From: Streptomyces omiyaensis
GTDB taxonomy: Bacteria > Actinomycetota > Actinomycetes > Streptomycetales > Streptomycetaceae
Assembly: GCF_014650895.1 (NCBI RefSeq)
Contig: NZ_BMVV01000012.1
Location: 1 to 64,000 of the forward strand
Reading direction: 5' to 3'
DNA: 64,000 nucleotides
The notes under the pieces are model-generated. The model ran no database searches, was not told the DNA's origin, and saw only the letters and a program-made list of their open reading frames with translations. This document shows positions 26,441 through 35,096 of this stretch, piece after piece (positions within the stretch are counted from its first letter, which is position 1; each line of letters starts with the position of its first letter). A program made the position numbers and the translations under genes.

Positions 26441-28729
26441 TTAGGCGGACGGCTGCGGCGATTCTTCCAGACGCACGACGACCGACTTGCTCGCGGGGGT
26501 GTTGCTGATGTCGGCCGTCGACTCCAGCGGGACCAGCACGTTCGTCTCCGGGTAGTACGCCGCCGCGCAGCCCCGGGCCGTCGGGTAGTGCACCACCCGG
26601 AAACCGGGCGCCCGCCGCTCGCTGCCGTCCGTCCACTCGCTCACCAGGTCGGCGTAGGCCCCGTCCGCGAAGCCCAGCGCCGCCGCGTCCGCCGGGTGCA
26701 CCAGCACCACCCGGCGGCCGCCCCGGATCCCCCGGTAGCGGTCGTCCAGGCCGTAGATCGTGGTGTTGTACTGGTCGTGCGAGCGGAGCGTCTGGAGCAG
26801 CAGCCGGCCCTCCGGCACCCGCGGGTACTCCACCGGCGCCGCCGTGAAATTGGCCTTCCCCGTCCTCGTCGGGAAGCGGCGCTCGTCCCGGGGCGCGTGC
26901 GGCAGCGCGAAACCGCCCGGGTCCGCCGCCAGGCGCGCGTTGAAGCCCTCGAAGCCGGGCACCACGCGCGCGATCCGGTCCCGCACCGCCGCGTAGTCCG
27001 CCTCGAAGTCCTCCCACGGCGTCCTCGACGCCCCGCCCAGCACCGCCCGCGCCATCCGGGCCACGATCGCCGGCTCGGAGAGCAGGTGCGGACTGGCCGG
27101 CGGCAGGTTGCCGCGCGAGGCGTGCACCTGGCCCATCGAGTCCTCGACCGTCACGAACTGCCGCCCGCTCCTCTGCACGTCCTTGTCGGTGCGGCCCAGC
27201 GTCGGCAGGATCAGCGCGCGCGTGCCCGTCACCGCGTGCGAGCGGTTCAGCTTCGTCGACACGTGCACGGTCAGCCGGGCCCTGCGCATCGCCGCCTCGG
27301 TGACCTCGGTGTCCGGGGTCGCGCCGACGAAGTTCCCGCCCATCGCGAAGAAGACCTTCGCCTCGCCGTCCCGCAGCGCCTGGATGGAGCGCACCACGTC
27401 GAAGCCGTGGTGGCGGGGCGAGACGATCCCGAACTCCTCGTCCAGCGCGTCCAGGAAGGCCGGAGCCGGGCGCTCGAAGATGCCCATCGTCCGGTCGCCC
27501 TGCACGTTCGAATGCCCGCGGACCGGGCAGACGCCCGCGCCGGGCCGCCCGATGTTCCCCCGGAGCAGCAGCAGGTTGACCACCTCGCGGATGGTCGGCA
27601 CGGAGTGCTTGTGCTGGGTCAGCCCCATCGCCCAGCAGACGATCGTCCGCTCGGAGGCCAGCACCATCTCCAGGGCCCGCTCGATCTCCCCGCGCGACAG
27701 ACCGGTCGCCGCCAGGGTCTCCTCCCAGGAGGCCTCCCCGGCCGCCGCGGCGAACTCCCCGAAGCCGTGGGTGTGCTCCCGCACGAACTCCTCGTCGACC
27801 GCCCCGGGGGTGTCGAGGACCAGCTTGTTCAGCAGCCGGAAGAGGGCCTGGTCGCCGCCGATCCGGATCTGGAGGAAGAGGTCGGTGAGCACGGCGCCCC
27901 GCAGCGCGCCCCGCGGGGTCTGCGGGTTCTTGAAGCGCTCCAGGCCGGCCTCCGGCAGCGGGTTCACCGAGATGATCCGCGCTCCGGCCGCCTTCGCCTT
28001 CTCCAGCGCCGACAGCATCCGGGGGTGGTTGGTGCCCGGGTTCTGCCCCGCCACGATGATCAGGTCCGCCCGGTGCAGGTCCTCCAGGGAGACGCTGCCC
28101 TTGCCGATGCCGATCGTCTCGGTCAGCGCCGAGCCGGAGGACTCGTGGCACATGTTCGAGCAGTCCGGCAGGTTGTTGGTGCCGAACTCGCGCGCGAAGA
28201 GCTGGAGCAGGAACGCGGCCTCGTTGCTCGTCCGGCCCGAGGTGTAGAAGAGCGCCTCGTCGGGGGAGGAGAGCGCGGTCAGCTCCTCCGCGAGGATCGC
28301 GAAGGCCCGCTCCCAGCTCACCGGCTCGTACCGGTCCCCGCCCTCCGGCAGGTAGACGGGCTCGGTGATCCGGCCCTGCTGCCCCAGCCAGTAGCCCGAC
28401 CGCTCCGCCAGCTCCGCCACCGGGTGCGCGGCGAAGAACTCCGGCGTCACCCGGCGCAGCGTCGCCTCCTCGGCGACCGCCTTCGCGCCGTTCTCGCAGA
28501 ACTCCGCCAGGTGCCGCTTGTCGCCCTCCGGCCAGGCGCAGCCGGGACAGTCGAAGCCGTCCTTCTGGTTGACCCGGAGCAGCGTCCGCGCGGTGCGCAC
28601 CGCGCCCATCTGCTCCTGGGCGATCCGCAGGGTGTGCCCGATCGCGGGCAGTCCGGCGGCGGCGTGCTGCGGCGGCGTGACCTGCGGCGCGTCCTGGACC
28701 GGGTCGCCTGCCGGCGGCTTGCTGACCAT
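26441..28729 (-). CDS. FdhF/YdeP family molybdopterin oxidoreductase
   Basis: A 762-residue member of the molybdopterin dinucleotide oxidoreductase superfamily. Near the N-terminus FDCPGCAWPEGDKRH and FCENGAKAV give the cysteine set of the YdeP/FdhA-like group. NMCHESSGSALTETIGIGKGS marks the cofactor region, and C-terminal SHDQYNTTIYGLDDRYRGI is the MopB-binding domain. No Tat signal is present, so it is cytoplasmic. The electron donor or acceptor is unknown: these proteins are annotated as formate-dehydrogenase-like but formate activity is not established for the group. It is divergent from polA. Confidence 0.88.
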   Translation of the reverse strand: MVSKPPAGDPVQDAPQVTPPQHAAAGLPAIGHTLRIAQEQMGAVRTARTLLRVNQKDGFDCPGCAWPEGDKRHLAEFCENGAKAVAEEATLRRVTPEFFAAHPVAELAERSGYWLGQQGRITEPVYLPEGGDRYEPVSWERAFAILAEELTALSSPDEALFYTSGRTSNEAAFLLQLFAREFGTNNLPDCSNMCHESSGSALTETIGIGKGSVSLEDLHRADLIIVAGQNPGTNHPRMLSALEKAKAAGARIISVNPLPEAGLERFKNPQTPRGALRGAVLTDLFLQIRIGGDQALFRLLNKLVLDTPGAVDEEFVREHTHGFGEFAAAAGEASWEETLAATGLSRGEIERALEMVLASERTIVCWAMGLTQHKHSVPTIREVVNLLLLRGNIGRPGAGVCPVRGHSNVQGDRTMGIFERPAPAFLDALDEEFGIVSPRHHGFDVVRSIQALRDGEAKVFFAMGGNFVGATPDTEVTEAAMRRARLTVHVSTKLNRSHAVTGTRALILPTLGRTDKDVQRSGRQFVTVEDSMGQVHASRGNLPPASPHLLSEPAIVARMARAVLGGASRTPWEDFEADYAAVRDRIARVVPGFEGFNARLAADPGGFALPHAPRDERRFPTRTGKANFTAAPVEYPRVPEGRLLLQTLRSHDQYNTTIYGLDDRYRGIRGGRRVVLVHPADAAALGFADGAYADLVSEWTDGSERRAPGFRVVHYPTARGCAAAYYPETNVLVPLESTADISNTPASKSVVVRLEESPQPSA

Positions 28730-28822
28730 CGCGCTCTCCCTTGAGCGATCGACCTGTGGGGTACGTCTCCGATCCTGTCACGGGGCACCGGCGGACCGGC
28801 ACCCCGACCGGTGTGGACGGGA

Positions 28823-28845
28823 TTGTCGGCGGTCCGTGGCAGGAT
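28823..28845 (+). promoter_or_regulatory. PafBC-type damage promoter upstream of polA
   Basis: TTGTCGGCG (28823-28831), eight bases, then CAGGAT (28840-28845). The consensus is TTGTCRGTG-N8-TANNNT; two positions differ (C for T at position 8 and C for the first T of the -10). Transcription would start about at the GTG at 28852, so the mRNA may be leaderless. Confidence 0.55.
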
Positions 28846-28851
28846 CGTCCC

Positions 28852-31563
28852 GTGGCCGAGACAGCATCGAAGAACCCCGCAGACAACCGCCCCCGCCTGC
28901 TCCTCATGGACGGGCACTCGCTCGCGTACCGGGCGTTCTTCGCGCTGCCCGTGGAGAACTTCACCACCGCGACCGGACAGCCGACCAACGCGATCTACGG
29001 CTTCGCGTCGATGCTGGCGAACACCCTGCGCGACGAGGCGCCCACGCACTTCGCCGTCGCCTTCGACGTGTCCCGCAGGACCTGGCGCTCGGAGGAGTTC
29101 CCCGAGTACAAGGCGAACCGCTCCAAGACCCCCGACGAGTTCAAGGGCCAGGTCGAGCTGATCGGCGAGCTCCTCGACGCGATGCACGCGCCGCGCTTCG
29201 CGGTCGACGGCTTCGAGGCCGACGACATCATCGCCACCCTCGCCACCCAGGCCGAGGCCGCCGGCTTCGAGGTCCTCATCGTCACCGGCGACCGGGACTC
29301 CTTCCAGCTGGTCACCGAGCACACCACCGTGCTCTACCCCACCAAGGGCGTCTCCGAGCTGACCCGCTTCACCCCGGAGAAGGTCCAGGAGAAGTACGGG
29401 CTCAGCCCCTCCCAGTACCCGGACTTCGCCGCCCTGCGCGGCGACCCGTCCGACAACCTCCCGGGCATCCCCGGCGTCGGCGAGAAGACCGCCGCCAAGT
29501 GGATCAACCAGTTCGGCTCCTTCGCCGAGCTGGTCGAGCGCGCCGACGAGGTCAAGGGCAAGGCCGGGCAGAACTTCCGGGACCACCTGGAGTCCGTCAA
29601 GCTCAACCGCGTCCTCACCGAGATGGTCAGGGACGTCGAGCTGCCCAGGACCGTCGCCGAGCTCGCCCGCGAGCCGTACGACCGCACGGCCGTCGCCCTC
29701 GTCCTCGACACCCTGGAGATCCGCAACCCCTCGCTGCGCGAGCGGCTCCTCGCCGTCGACCCCGGCTCCGCCGAGGAGGCCGCGCCCGCCCCCGCCCCCG
29801 GCGTCGAGCTCGACTTCACCGTCCTCGGCTCCGGCGAGCTCGCCGGCTGGCTGGCCGCCCACGGCGAGCAGCCCCTCGGCGTCGCCACCGTCGACAGCTG
29901 GGCGCTCGGCACCGGCAGCGTCTCCGAGATCGCCCTGGCCGGCGCCGGCGGCGAGGCCGCCTGGTTCGACCCCCGCGAGCTGGACGAGGCCGACGAGCGG
30001 GCCTGGGCCGCCTGGATCGCCGACCCGGCCCGCCCCAAGGTCCTGCACAACGCCAAGGGCGCGATGCGGGTCTTCCCCGAGCACGGCTGGAGCGTCGCCG
30101 GCGTCACCATGGACACCGCGCTCGCCGCGTACCTGGTCAAGCCCGGCCGCCGCTCCTTCGCCCTCGACGCCCTCTCCCTGGAGTACCTCGGCCGCGAGCT
30201 CGCCCCCGCCGCCGCCTCCGAGGGCCAGCTCGCCTTCGGCGCCGAGGACCACGCCGAGGCCGAGGCCCTGATGACCCAGGCCCGCGCCGTCCTCGATCTG
30301 GGCGCCGCCTTCGGGACCAGGCTCGACGAGGTCAACGCCCGCGGCCTGCTGTACGACATGGAGCTCCCCACCTCCGTCCTCCTCGCCCGGCTGGAGCGGC
30401 ACGGCATCGCCGCCGACCGCGACCACCTGGAGGCCATGGAGCAGCAGTTCGCCGGAGCCGTCCAGCAGGCGGTCAAGGAGGCCCACGCCTCCGTCGGGCA
30501 CGAGTTCAACCTCGGCTCGCCCAAGCAGCTCCAGGAGGTCTTCTTCGGCGAGCTCAACCTCCCGAAGACCAAGAAGACCAAGACCGGCTACACCACCGAC
30601 GCCGACGCGCTCGCCTGGCTGGCCGGCCAGACCGAGCACGAGCTGCCGGTGATCATGCTCCGTCACCGCGAGCAGGCCCGGCTCCGCTCCACCGTCGAGG
30701 GCCTGATCAAGACCGTCGCCGCCGACGGGCGCATCCACACCACCTTCAGCCAGACCGTCGCCGCCACCGGCCGCCTCTCCTCCACCGACCCCAACCTGCA
30801 GAACGTGCCGGTGCGGACGGACGAGGGCCGCGCCATCCGGCACGGCTTCGTCGTCGGCGAGGGCTTCGAGTCCCTCATGACCGCCGACTACAGCCAGATC
30901 GAGCTGCGCGTCATGGCCCACCTCTCCGAGGACGAGGGCCTGATCGAGGCGTTCACCTCCGGCGAGGACCTGCACACCACCGTCGCCTCCCAGGTCTTCG
31001 GCGTCGAGCGGTCCGCCGTCGACGCCGAGATGCGCCGCAAGATCAAGGCCATGTCGTACGGCCTCGCCTACGGCCTCTCCGCCTTCGGCCTCTCCCAGCA
31101 GCTGAACATCGACCCGGGCGAGGCCCGCGGCCTGATGGACACCTACTTCGAGCGCTTCGGCGGGGTGCGGGACTACCTGCGCCGGGTGGTCGACGAGGCC
31201 CGCGCCACCGGCTACACCGAGACTATGTTCGGCCGCCGCCGCTACCTCCCGGACCTCAACAGCGACAACCGCCAGCGCCGCGAGGCCGCCGAGCGGATGG
31301 CGCTCAACGCCCCGATCCAGGGCACCGCCGCCGACATCGTCAAGGTCGCCATGCTCAAGGTCGACGCGGCCCTCACCGAGGCGGGCCTCGCCTCCCGGAT
31401 GCTCCTCCAGGTCCACGACGAAATCGTCCTGGAGATCGCCCCCGGCGAGCGCGAGCGGGTCGAGGTCCTGGTCCGCGAGCAGATGGCGGCCGCCGTCGAG
31501 CTCCGTGCCCCGCTCGACGTCTCCGTCGGCGTCGGACCGGACTGGGACTCCGCCGCGCACTGA
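28852..31563 (+). CDS. polA: DNA polymerase I
   Basis: A 903-residue family A polymerase for repair and Okazaki-fragment processing. The 5'-3' exonuclease domain opens with LLLMDGHSLAYRAFFALP and has ADDIIATLA and VTGDRDSFQLV. The central 3'-5' exonuclease-like domain lacks the canonical DxE catalytic pair, so proofreading is likely lost. Polymerase motifs are DYSQIELRVMAHLS, KAMSYGLAYGLS and VHDEIVLE. In motif B a tyrosine replaces the phenylalanine of E. coli F762. The GTG at 28852 fits family length; the open frame continues upstream without homology. Strong terminator follows. Confidence 0.96.
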   Translation: MAETASKNPADNRPRLLLMDGHSLAYRAFFALPVENFTTATGQPTNAIYGFASMLANTLRDEAPTHFAVAFDVSRRTWRSEEFPEYKANRSKTPDEFKGQVELIGELLDAMHAPRFAVDGFEADDIIATLATQAEAAGFEVLIVTGDRDSFQLVTEHTTVLYPTKGVSELTRFTPEKVQEKYGLSPSQYPDFAALRGDPSDNLPGIPGVGEKTAAKWINQFGSFAELVERADEVKGKAGQNFRDHLESVKLNRVLTEMVRDVELPRTVAELAREPYDRTAVALVLDTLEIRNPSLRERLLAVDPGSAEEAAPAPAPGVELDFTVLGSGELAGWLAAHGEQPLGVATVDSWALGTGSVSEIALAGAGGEAAWFDPRELDEADERAWAAWIADPARPKVLHNAKGAMRVFPEHGWSVAGVTMDTALAAYLVKPGRRSFALDALSLEYLGRELAPAAASEGQLAFGAEDHAEAEALMTQARAVLDLGAAFGTRLDEVNARGLLYDMELPTSVLLARLERHGIAADRDHLEAMEQQFAGAVQQAVKEAHASVGHEFNLGSPKQLQEVFFGELNLPKTKKTKTGYTTDADALAWLAGQTEHELPVIMLRHREQARLRSTVEGLIKTVAADGRIHTTFSQTVAATGRLSSTDPNLQNVPVRTDEGRAIRHGFVVGEGFESLMTADYSQIELRVMAHLSEDEGLIEAFTSGEDLHTTVASQVFGVERSAVDAEMRRKIKAMSYGLAYGLSAFGLSQQLNIDPGEARGLMDTYFERFGGVRDYLRRVVDEARATGYTETMFGRRRYLPDLNSDNRQRREAAERMALNAPIQGTAADIVKVAMLKVDAALTEAGLASRMLLQVHDEIVLEIAPGERERVEVLVREQMAAAVELRAPLDVSVGVGPDWDSAAH

Positions 31564-31594
31564 GCCCGCGCCCGTATCCGCATGCGCATCCACA

Positions 31595-31635
31595 CGCCGG
31601 TGGCCGCACCCCTTCGAGGGGTGCGGCCACCGGCG
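31595..31635 (+). terminator. terminator of polA
   Basis: A 19-bp perfect stem (31595-31613 with 31617-31635) around a TTCG-type tip, 31 bases after the stop codon. It is the strongest hairpin in the window. Confidence 0.9.
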
Positions 31636-31690
31636 TCCTCCGCCACCACGGGTCCGGGGCGGGCGGCCCGGTTCCTTCCGCGCCCGGCGC

Positions 31691-31765
31691 CCGGTCGGCG
31701 CACGCCCGGTCAGCGCACGCCCGGTCGGCGCACGCCCGGTCAGCGCACGCCCGGTCGGCGCACGG
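31691..31765. repeat. five tandem 15-bp repeats
   Basis: Five copies of CCGGTCGGCGCACGC or CCGGTCAGCGCACGC, alternating G and A at the seventh base, so the higher-order period is 30. The last copy ends in GG rather than GC. The array overlaps the stop codon and last codons of the minus-strand DUF4184 gene. Confidence 0.9.
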
Positions 31766-32669
31766 CCGGACGGGACCGCTCCGTCGGACCGCCCGGGACC
31801 CCGGTCCCGGCCGGGTCCCCGGACTCGCCCGCCGCCGGGGCGGGCGCGGGCAGCGGGGCGGCTCTCCGCGCCCACAGCCGGACCGCCGTGCCGTGGAGCA
31901 CCAGCCCCGCGAAGAGCCCCGCGCCCGCCCCGAAACAGGCGGTCGGGACGATGTCCAGCGGGTTCTCGATCCGGTCCCAGCCCCAGTACGCCGCCCAGCG
32001 CAGCACCCGGTGCGCGACCCCGGCCACCACGCACCCCCCGATCAGCAGCAGCCCCGCCCGCCGGCCCCGCCGGCCCGGCGCCGGCACCGTCGCGGGCGGT
32101 TCCGTCCCCGCGGGCACCGCGCCGAGCGCCCGGACCGCGAACCAGCCGAGCAGCGCCAGCGCCAGCGCCGAACCGCCGTACTGCGCGTACTGGTAGACCG
32201 GGAAGCCCGCCACCACCTCCGCCAGGAACGGGAGCGTCCGCGTCCCCCACCGGTCGAGGTGGGTGAAGGCGTCCCAGGCGACGTGCGTGGTCGCGCCGAG
32301 CACCGCCGACACGGCGAACCAGAGGGCGAGTCCGGCCGGCCGCCGCTCCCGCCACGGCCGGCCGCGCACCACCGCGTACACCCGGCCGCGCCACCGCTCC
32401 GGCAACAGCCCCACCAGCGGCTCGCGGACCGTCAGCCAGAGCCCCACCAGGACGGCGGCGACGAGCACGTCGACGGTGACGAGTCCGACGGGGGAGTGGG
32501 TCACGTCCCCGAACTCCATCGCCCCGGGCACCGCCGTCGCCGCGAAGTAGGTGAGGTCCGGGGCGAAGCTCCCGGCGACCATGGCGGAGGCGACGAGCGG
32601 ACCGCGCGCCGTCCCGTCCCTCCGCAGCGCGGGCAGCACGGCGGCGGCGTGACTGAGGGTGAAGGGCAC
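31740..32669 (-). CDS. DUF4184 family membrane protein
   Basis: A 309-residue integral membrane protein with the DUF4184 start MPFTLSHAAAVLPALRRD and the block SFAPDLTYF, then THVAWDAFTHLDRWG. About six to seven hydrophobic helices are seen. The conserved His and Asp residues resemble metal-dependent membrane hydrolases (YdjM-like), but no activity is known. The C-terminus is a Pro/Gly/Arg-rich tail. The stop codon arises from the A variant of a 15-bp repeat; with the G variant the frame would continue. Confidence 0.85.
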   Translation of the reverse strand: MPFTLSHAAAVLPALRRDGTARGPLVASAMVAGSFAPDLTYFAATAVPGAMEFGDVTHSPVGLVTVDVLVAAVLVGLWLTVREPLVGLLPERWRGRVYAVVRGRPWRERRPAGLALWFAVSAVLGATTHVAWDAFTHLDRWGTRTLPFLAEVVAGFPVYQYAQYGGSALALALLGWFAVRALGAVPAGTEPPATVPAPGRRGRRAGLLLIGGCVVAGVAHRVLRWAAYWGWDRIENPLDIVPTACFGAGAGLFAGLVLHGTAVRLWARRAAPLPAPAPAAGESGDPAGTGVPGGPTERSRPAVRRPGVR

Positions 32670-32917
32670 CGAAGGAACCTCCCGGTCGTACGGATGATCG
32701 GCCCGTAGGCAAGAGGCGCCGCGCCCCCGGGGCGGTTCCCCGTAGGGCCCCCGCGTCCGGAGCGCGGACCTCCGTGTCCGGCCGACGGGAGGCCAAGGGG
32801 TGACGAAAGCGTGAAACCCGGTCAGCCCGTGGTGTCCCGTGATACGGACATCGCATAGGGTCGCCTGAGGTCACGCGCGGGGAGCGTGCGGCCGCAGCCG
32901 ATTGGGGAGGGACCGGT

Positions 32918-34771
32918 ATGGCAGCGCAATTCGGCCGCCGACTGCGCAGGGGCGCCACGAGCGGAGCGATCGTGGCGGCCGCGGTCGCGGCGCTCGCGGC
33001 CTCGCAGGGGCCGGGGGCGATACCGCCGCCGACCGACAACCTCAGCGGTGACAGCGCCATCGGCGCCGGTGACGCGACGGAGCCCGCCGGGGGGATCGGC
33101 GACGGCTCGGCCACCGGCGACTCGCCCTATTACACCGACCTGCCGCCGCTGAACACGCCGAACCGCCCCGGCGCGCTGCCCACCGCACCCCAGGTGCCGA
33201 TCGTCACCGGCCCCGCCGAGGCCGGCATACCCGCGACCGTCCTCGCCGCCTACCGGCGCGCCGAGGCCTCGGTACGCGCCTCCGACCCCTCCTGCAACCT
33301 GCCGTGGCAACTCCTCGCCGGCATCGGCAAGGTCGAGTCCGGCCAGGCCCGCGGCGGCCGCGTCGACGGCAACGGCACCACCCTCTCCCCGATCCTCGGC
33401 CCGGTCCTCAACGGCGTCGGCTTCGCCAACATCTCGGACACGGACGACGGCGCCTTCGACGGCGACGCCACCCACGACCGCGCCGTCGGCCCCATGCAGT
33501 TCATCCCGTCCACCTGGGCCACCTGGGGCCAGGACGCCAACGGCGACGGGAAGAAGGACCCCAACAACATCTACGACGCCGCCCAGGCCGCGGGCATGTA
33601 CCTGTGCGCGGGCGGACGGAACCTCGCCATCAAGGCCGACCTCGACCGGGCGATCCTCAGCTACAACCGCTCCACCGAGTACCTCACCACCGTCCTCTCG
33701 TGGTTCGAGTACTACGGGCGCGGCACCCACACCGTCCCCGACGGCACGGGCCTCCTCCCGGTCGACCGCAGCGACCGCCCCGCCCCCGGCAGGCCGCTGC
33801 GCCCGACGGAGCCGGGCTCCCCCTCGCCGACCCCGGCGCCGGAGCGCCCGTCGCCGCGGCCCACGCCGTCCCCGACCGTGCCGTCGAAGCCGGCCGAGCC
33901 GACGAAGCCGCCGGTCACGGAGCCGTCCCGGCCGCCCGTCGCCAAGCCCGTCGAGGTCCCGCCGACCCTCCGGGTGTCGCGCCTCAAGGCCGGCACGGCG
34001 GTGCTGACCACGGTCACCGAGAGCACCTTCGCCGAAGCCGCGACCGTCACCGCCGTGGACGCCTCGGGCCGTCCGGTCGCCGGGGTCAGCGTCCGCTTCG
34101 AGCTGCCCGCCACCACCGACGCCCGCTTCCCCGCCGGCGCCACGACGGTCACCGTCACCACGGGCGCCGACGGCGTCGCCGAGGCCCCCGCCCTGCGCGC
34201 CGGCGAGAAGGCCGAGCCCTTCACCGTCCGCGCCACCGTCCCCGGCCGCTCCCTGCCGGCCGCCGAGCTGAAGGCGACCGTCGAGGTCCGCAAGGCCGGC
34301 GCCCTCGCCCGCGTCGGCGACGCCGACCTGACCGCCGCGCCCGGCGCCGGCTACGCCGACGTCACGGTCGAGGCGCGCCTCGACGGCGCGCTCGCCGCGG
34401 GTGTGACCGTCACCGCGGTGGTCACCGACGCCGAGGACTCCGCGGAGCAGAGTGCCGACGGCCCGTCCTTCGGCAAGGACGCCGCGGGCAACCCGATCCG
34501 CACCAAGGTCCTGAAGACCGACGACAGGGGCCGGGTGTCGATCAAGGACCTGGTGGCGGGCGAGAAGGCGGGCTCCTACGTCCTGCTGCTCACCGCGCCC
34601 GGCGGCGGCACCGCGAAGCTGACCCTCACGGTCTCGGCCCCGGCCACCACGCCGCCCGCGAGCCCGGACCCGACCGGGAGCCCGGACCCGGCACCGACGG
34701 CCGACCCGTCGCCGACCGCGTCCGGTTCCGCCTCGGCCTCGCCCACCGCGAGCCCGTCGCCCTCCGCCTGA
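32918..34771 (+). CDS. secreted lytic transglycosylase with bacterial Ig-like repeats
   Basis: A 617-residue exported protein. The N-terminus is basic then hydrophobic (signal peptide). The catalytic domain (residues about 110-270) is an SLT/MltB-type lytic transglycosylase: IGKVESGQARGG with the catalytic glutamate, GPMQFIPSTW, and DPNNIYDAAQAAGMYLCAGG. It cleaves peptidoglycan. A Pro-rich linker and two invasin/Big-like beta domains (about 360-590) follow, then a Ser/Pro tail; these probably position the enzyme in the wall. ATG start with GGGAGG seven bases upstream. Confidence 0.9.
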   Translation: MAAQFGRRLRRGATSGAIVAAAVAALAASQGPGAIPPPTDNLSGDSAIGAGDATEPAGGIGDGSATGDSPYYTDLPPLNTPNRPGALPTAPQVPIVTGPAEAGIPATVLAAYRRAEASVRASDPSCNLPWQLLAGIGKVESGQARGGRVDGNGTTLSPILGPVLNGVGFANISDTDDGAFDGDATHDRAVGPMQFIPSTWATWGQDANGDGKKDPNNIYDAAQAAGMYLCAGGRNLAIKADLDRAILSYNRSTEYLTTVLSWFEYYGRGTHTVPDGTGLLPVDRSDRPAPGRPLRPTEPGSPSPTPAPERPSPRPTPSPTVPSKPAEPTKPPVTEPSRPPVAKPVEVPPTLRVSRLKAGTAVLTTVTESTFAEAATVTAVDASGRPVAGVSVRFELPATTDARFPAGATTVTVTTGADGVAEAPALRAGEKAEPFTVRATVPGRSLPAAELKATVEVRKAGALARVGDADLTAAPGAGYADVTVEARLDGALAAGVTVTAVVTDAEDSAEQSADGPSFGKDAAGNPIRTKVLKTDDRGRVSIKDLVAGEKAGSYVLLLTAPGGGTAKLTLTVSAPATTPPASPDPTGSPDPAPTADPSPTASGSASASPTASPSPSA

Positions 34772-34800
34772 CCGGGTCCGTCCCCGCTCCCCCGTTCCAC

Positions 34801-34846
34801 CGCGCCGCCCCCGCCGCGTCCCTCCCGGGACGCCGGGGGCGGCGCG
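34801..34846 (+). terminator. terminator of the lytic transglycosylase gene
   Basis: An outer 13-bp stem (34801-34813 with 34834-34846) enclosing an inner six-bp stem (34817-34822 with 34827-34832), followed by CGTTTCGG. Confidence 0.8.
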
Positions 34847-34946
34847 CGTTTCGGTCCGCCCACCGCGAGCTGTTCTCATCTCGCGGTCGCGTTGCTACGG
34901 TGCCCCCGTCCTGACGACCCATCAGATCACGCGCCGGGAGGCCGAC

Positions 34947-35087
34947 ATGCGCGCACTCGTCGCCGCCGCCATCGGACTCGTACCCGTCCTGCTCTTCGTC
35001 CTGCTCCTCTCCCTGGTCGACCTGCCGCCCGACGGTCCCACCTCGCCCAGGCCCCTGCTCACCGCCGACCCCGGCCCGAAGAAGTAG
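34947..35087 (+). CDS. 46-residue membrane peptide (SPW_0924-like)
   Basis: A short gene with ATG and a good GGGAGG site at 34936-34941. The product begins MRALVAAAIGLVPVLLFVLLLS, one membrane helix, followed by a Pro-rich outside or inside tail ending GPKK. It resembles the small SPW_0924 family of Streptomyces as I remember it, which is without known function. It lies nine bases upstream of the DUF3068 gene, so both are probably one operon. Confidence 0.75.
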   Translation: MRALVAAAIGLVPVLLFVLLLSLVDLPPDGPTSPRPLLTADPGPKK

Positions 35088-35096
35088 GGAGCCCCC

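Noticed and set aside
28741..28851. Upstream extension of polA by 37 codons
   Set aside because: The segment has no homology, contains the promoter-like motif, and the GTG at 28852 matches the family N-terminus.
31691..31765. CRISPR-like array
   Set aside because: Repeats are directly adjacent without unique spacers and no cas genes are present.
28447..33114. Very long antisense open frame across polA and neighbours
   Set aside because: Gly/Ala/Arg-rich translation is a by-product of high GC; the opposite strand holds clear genes.
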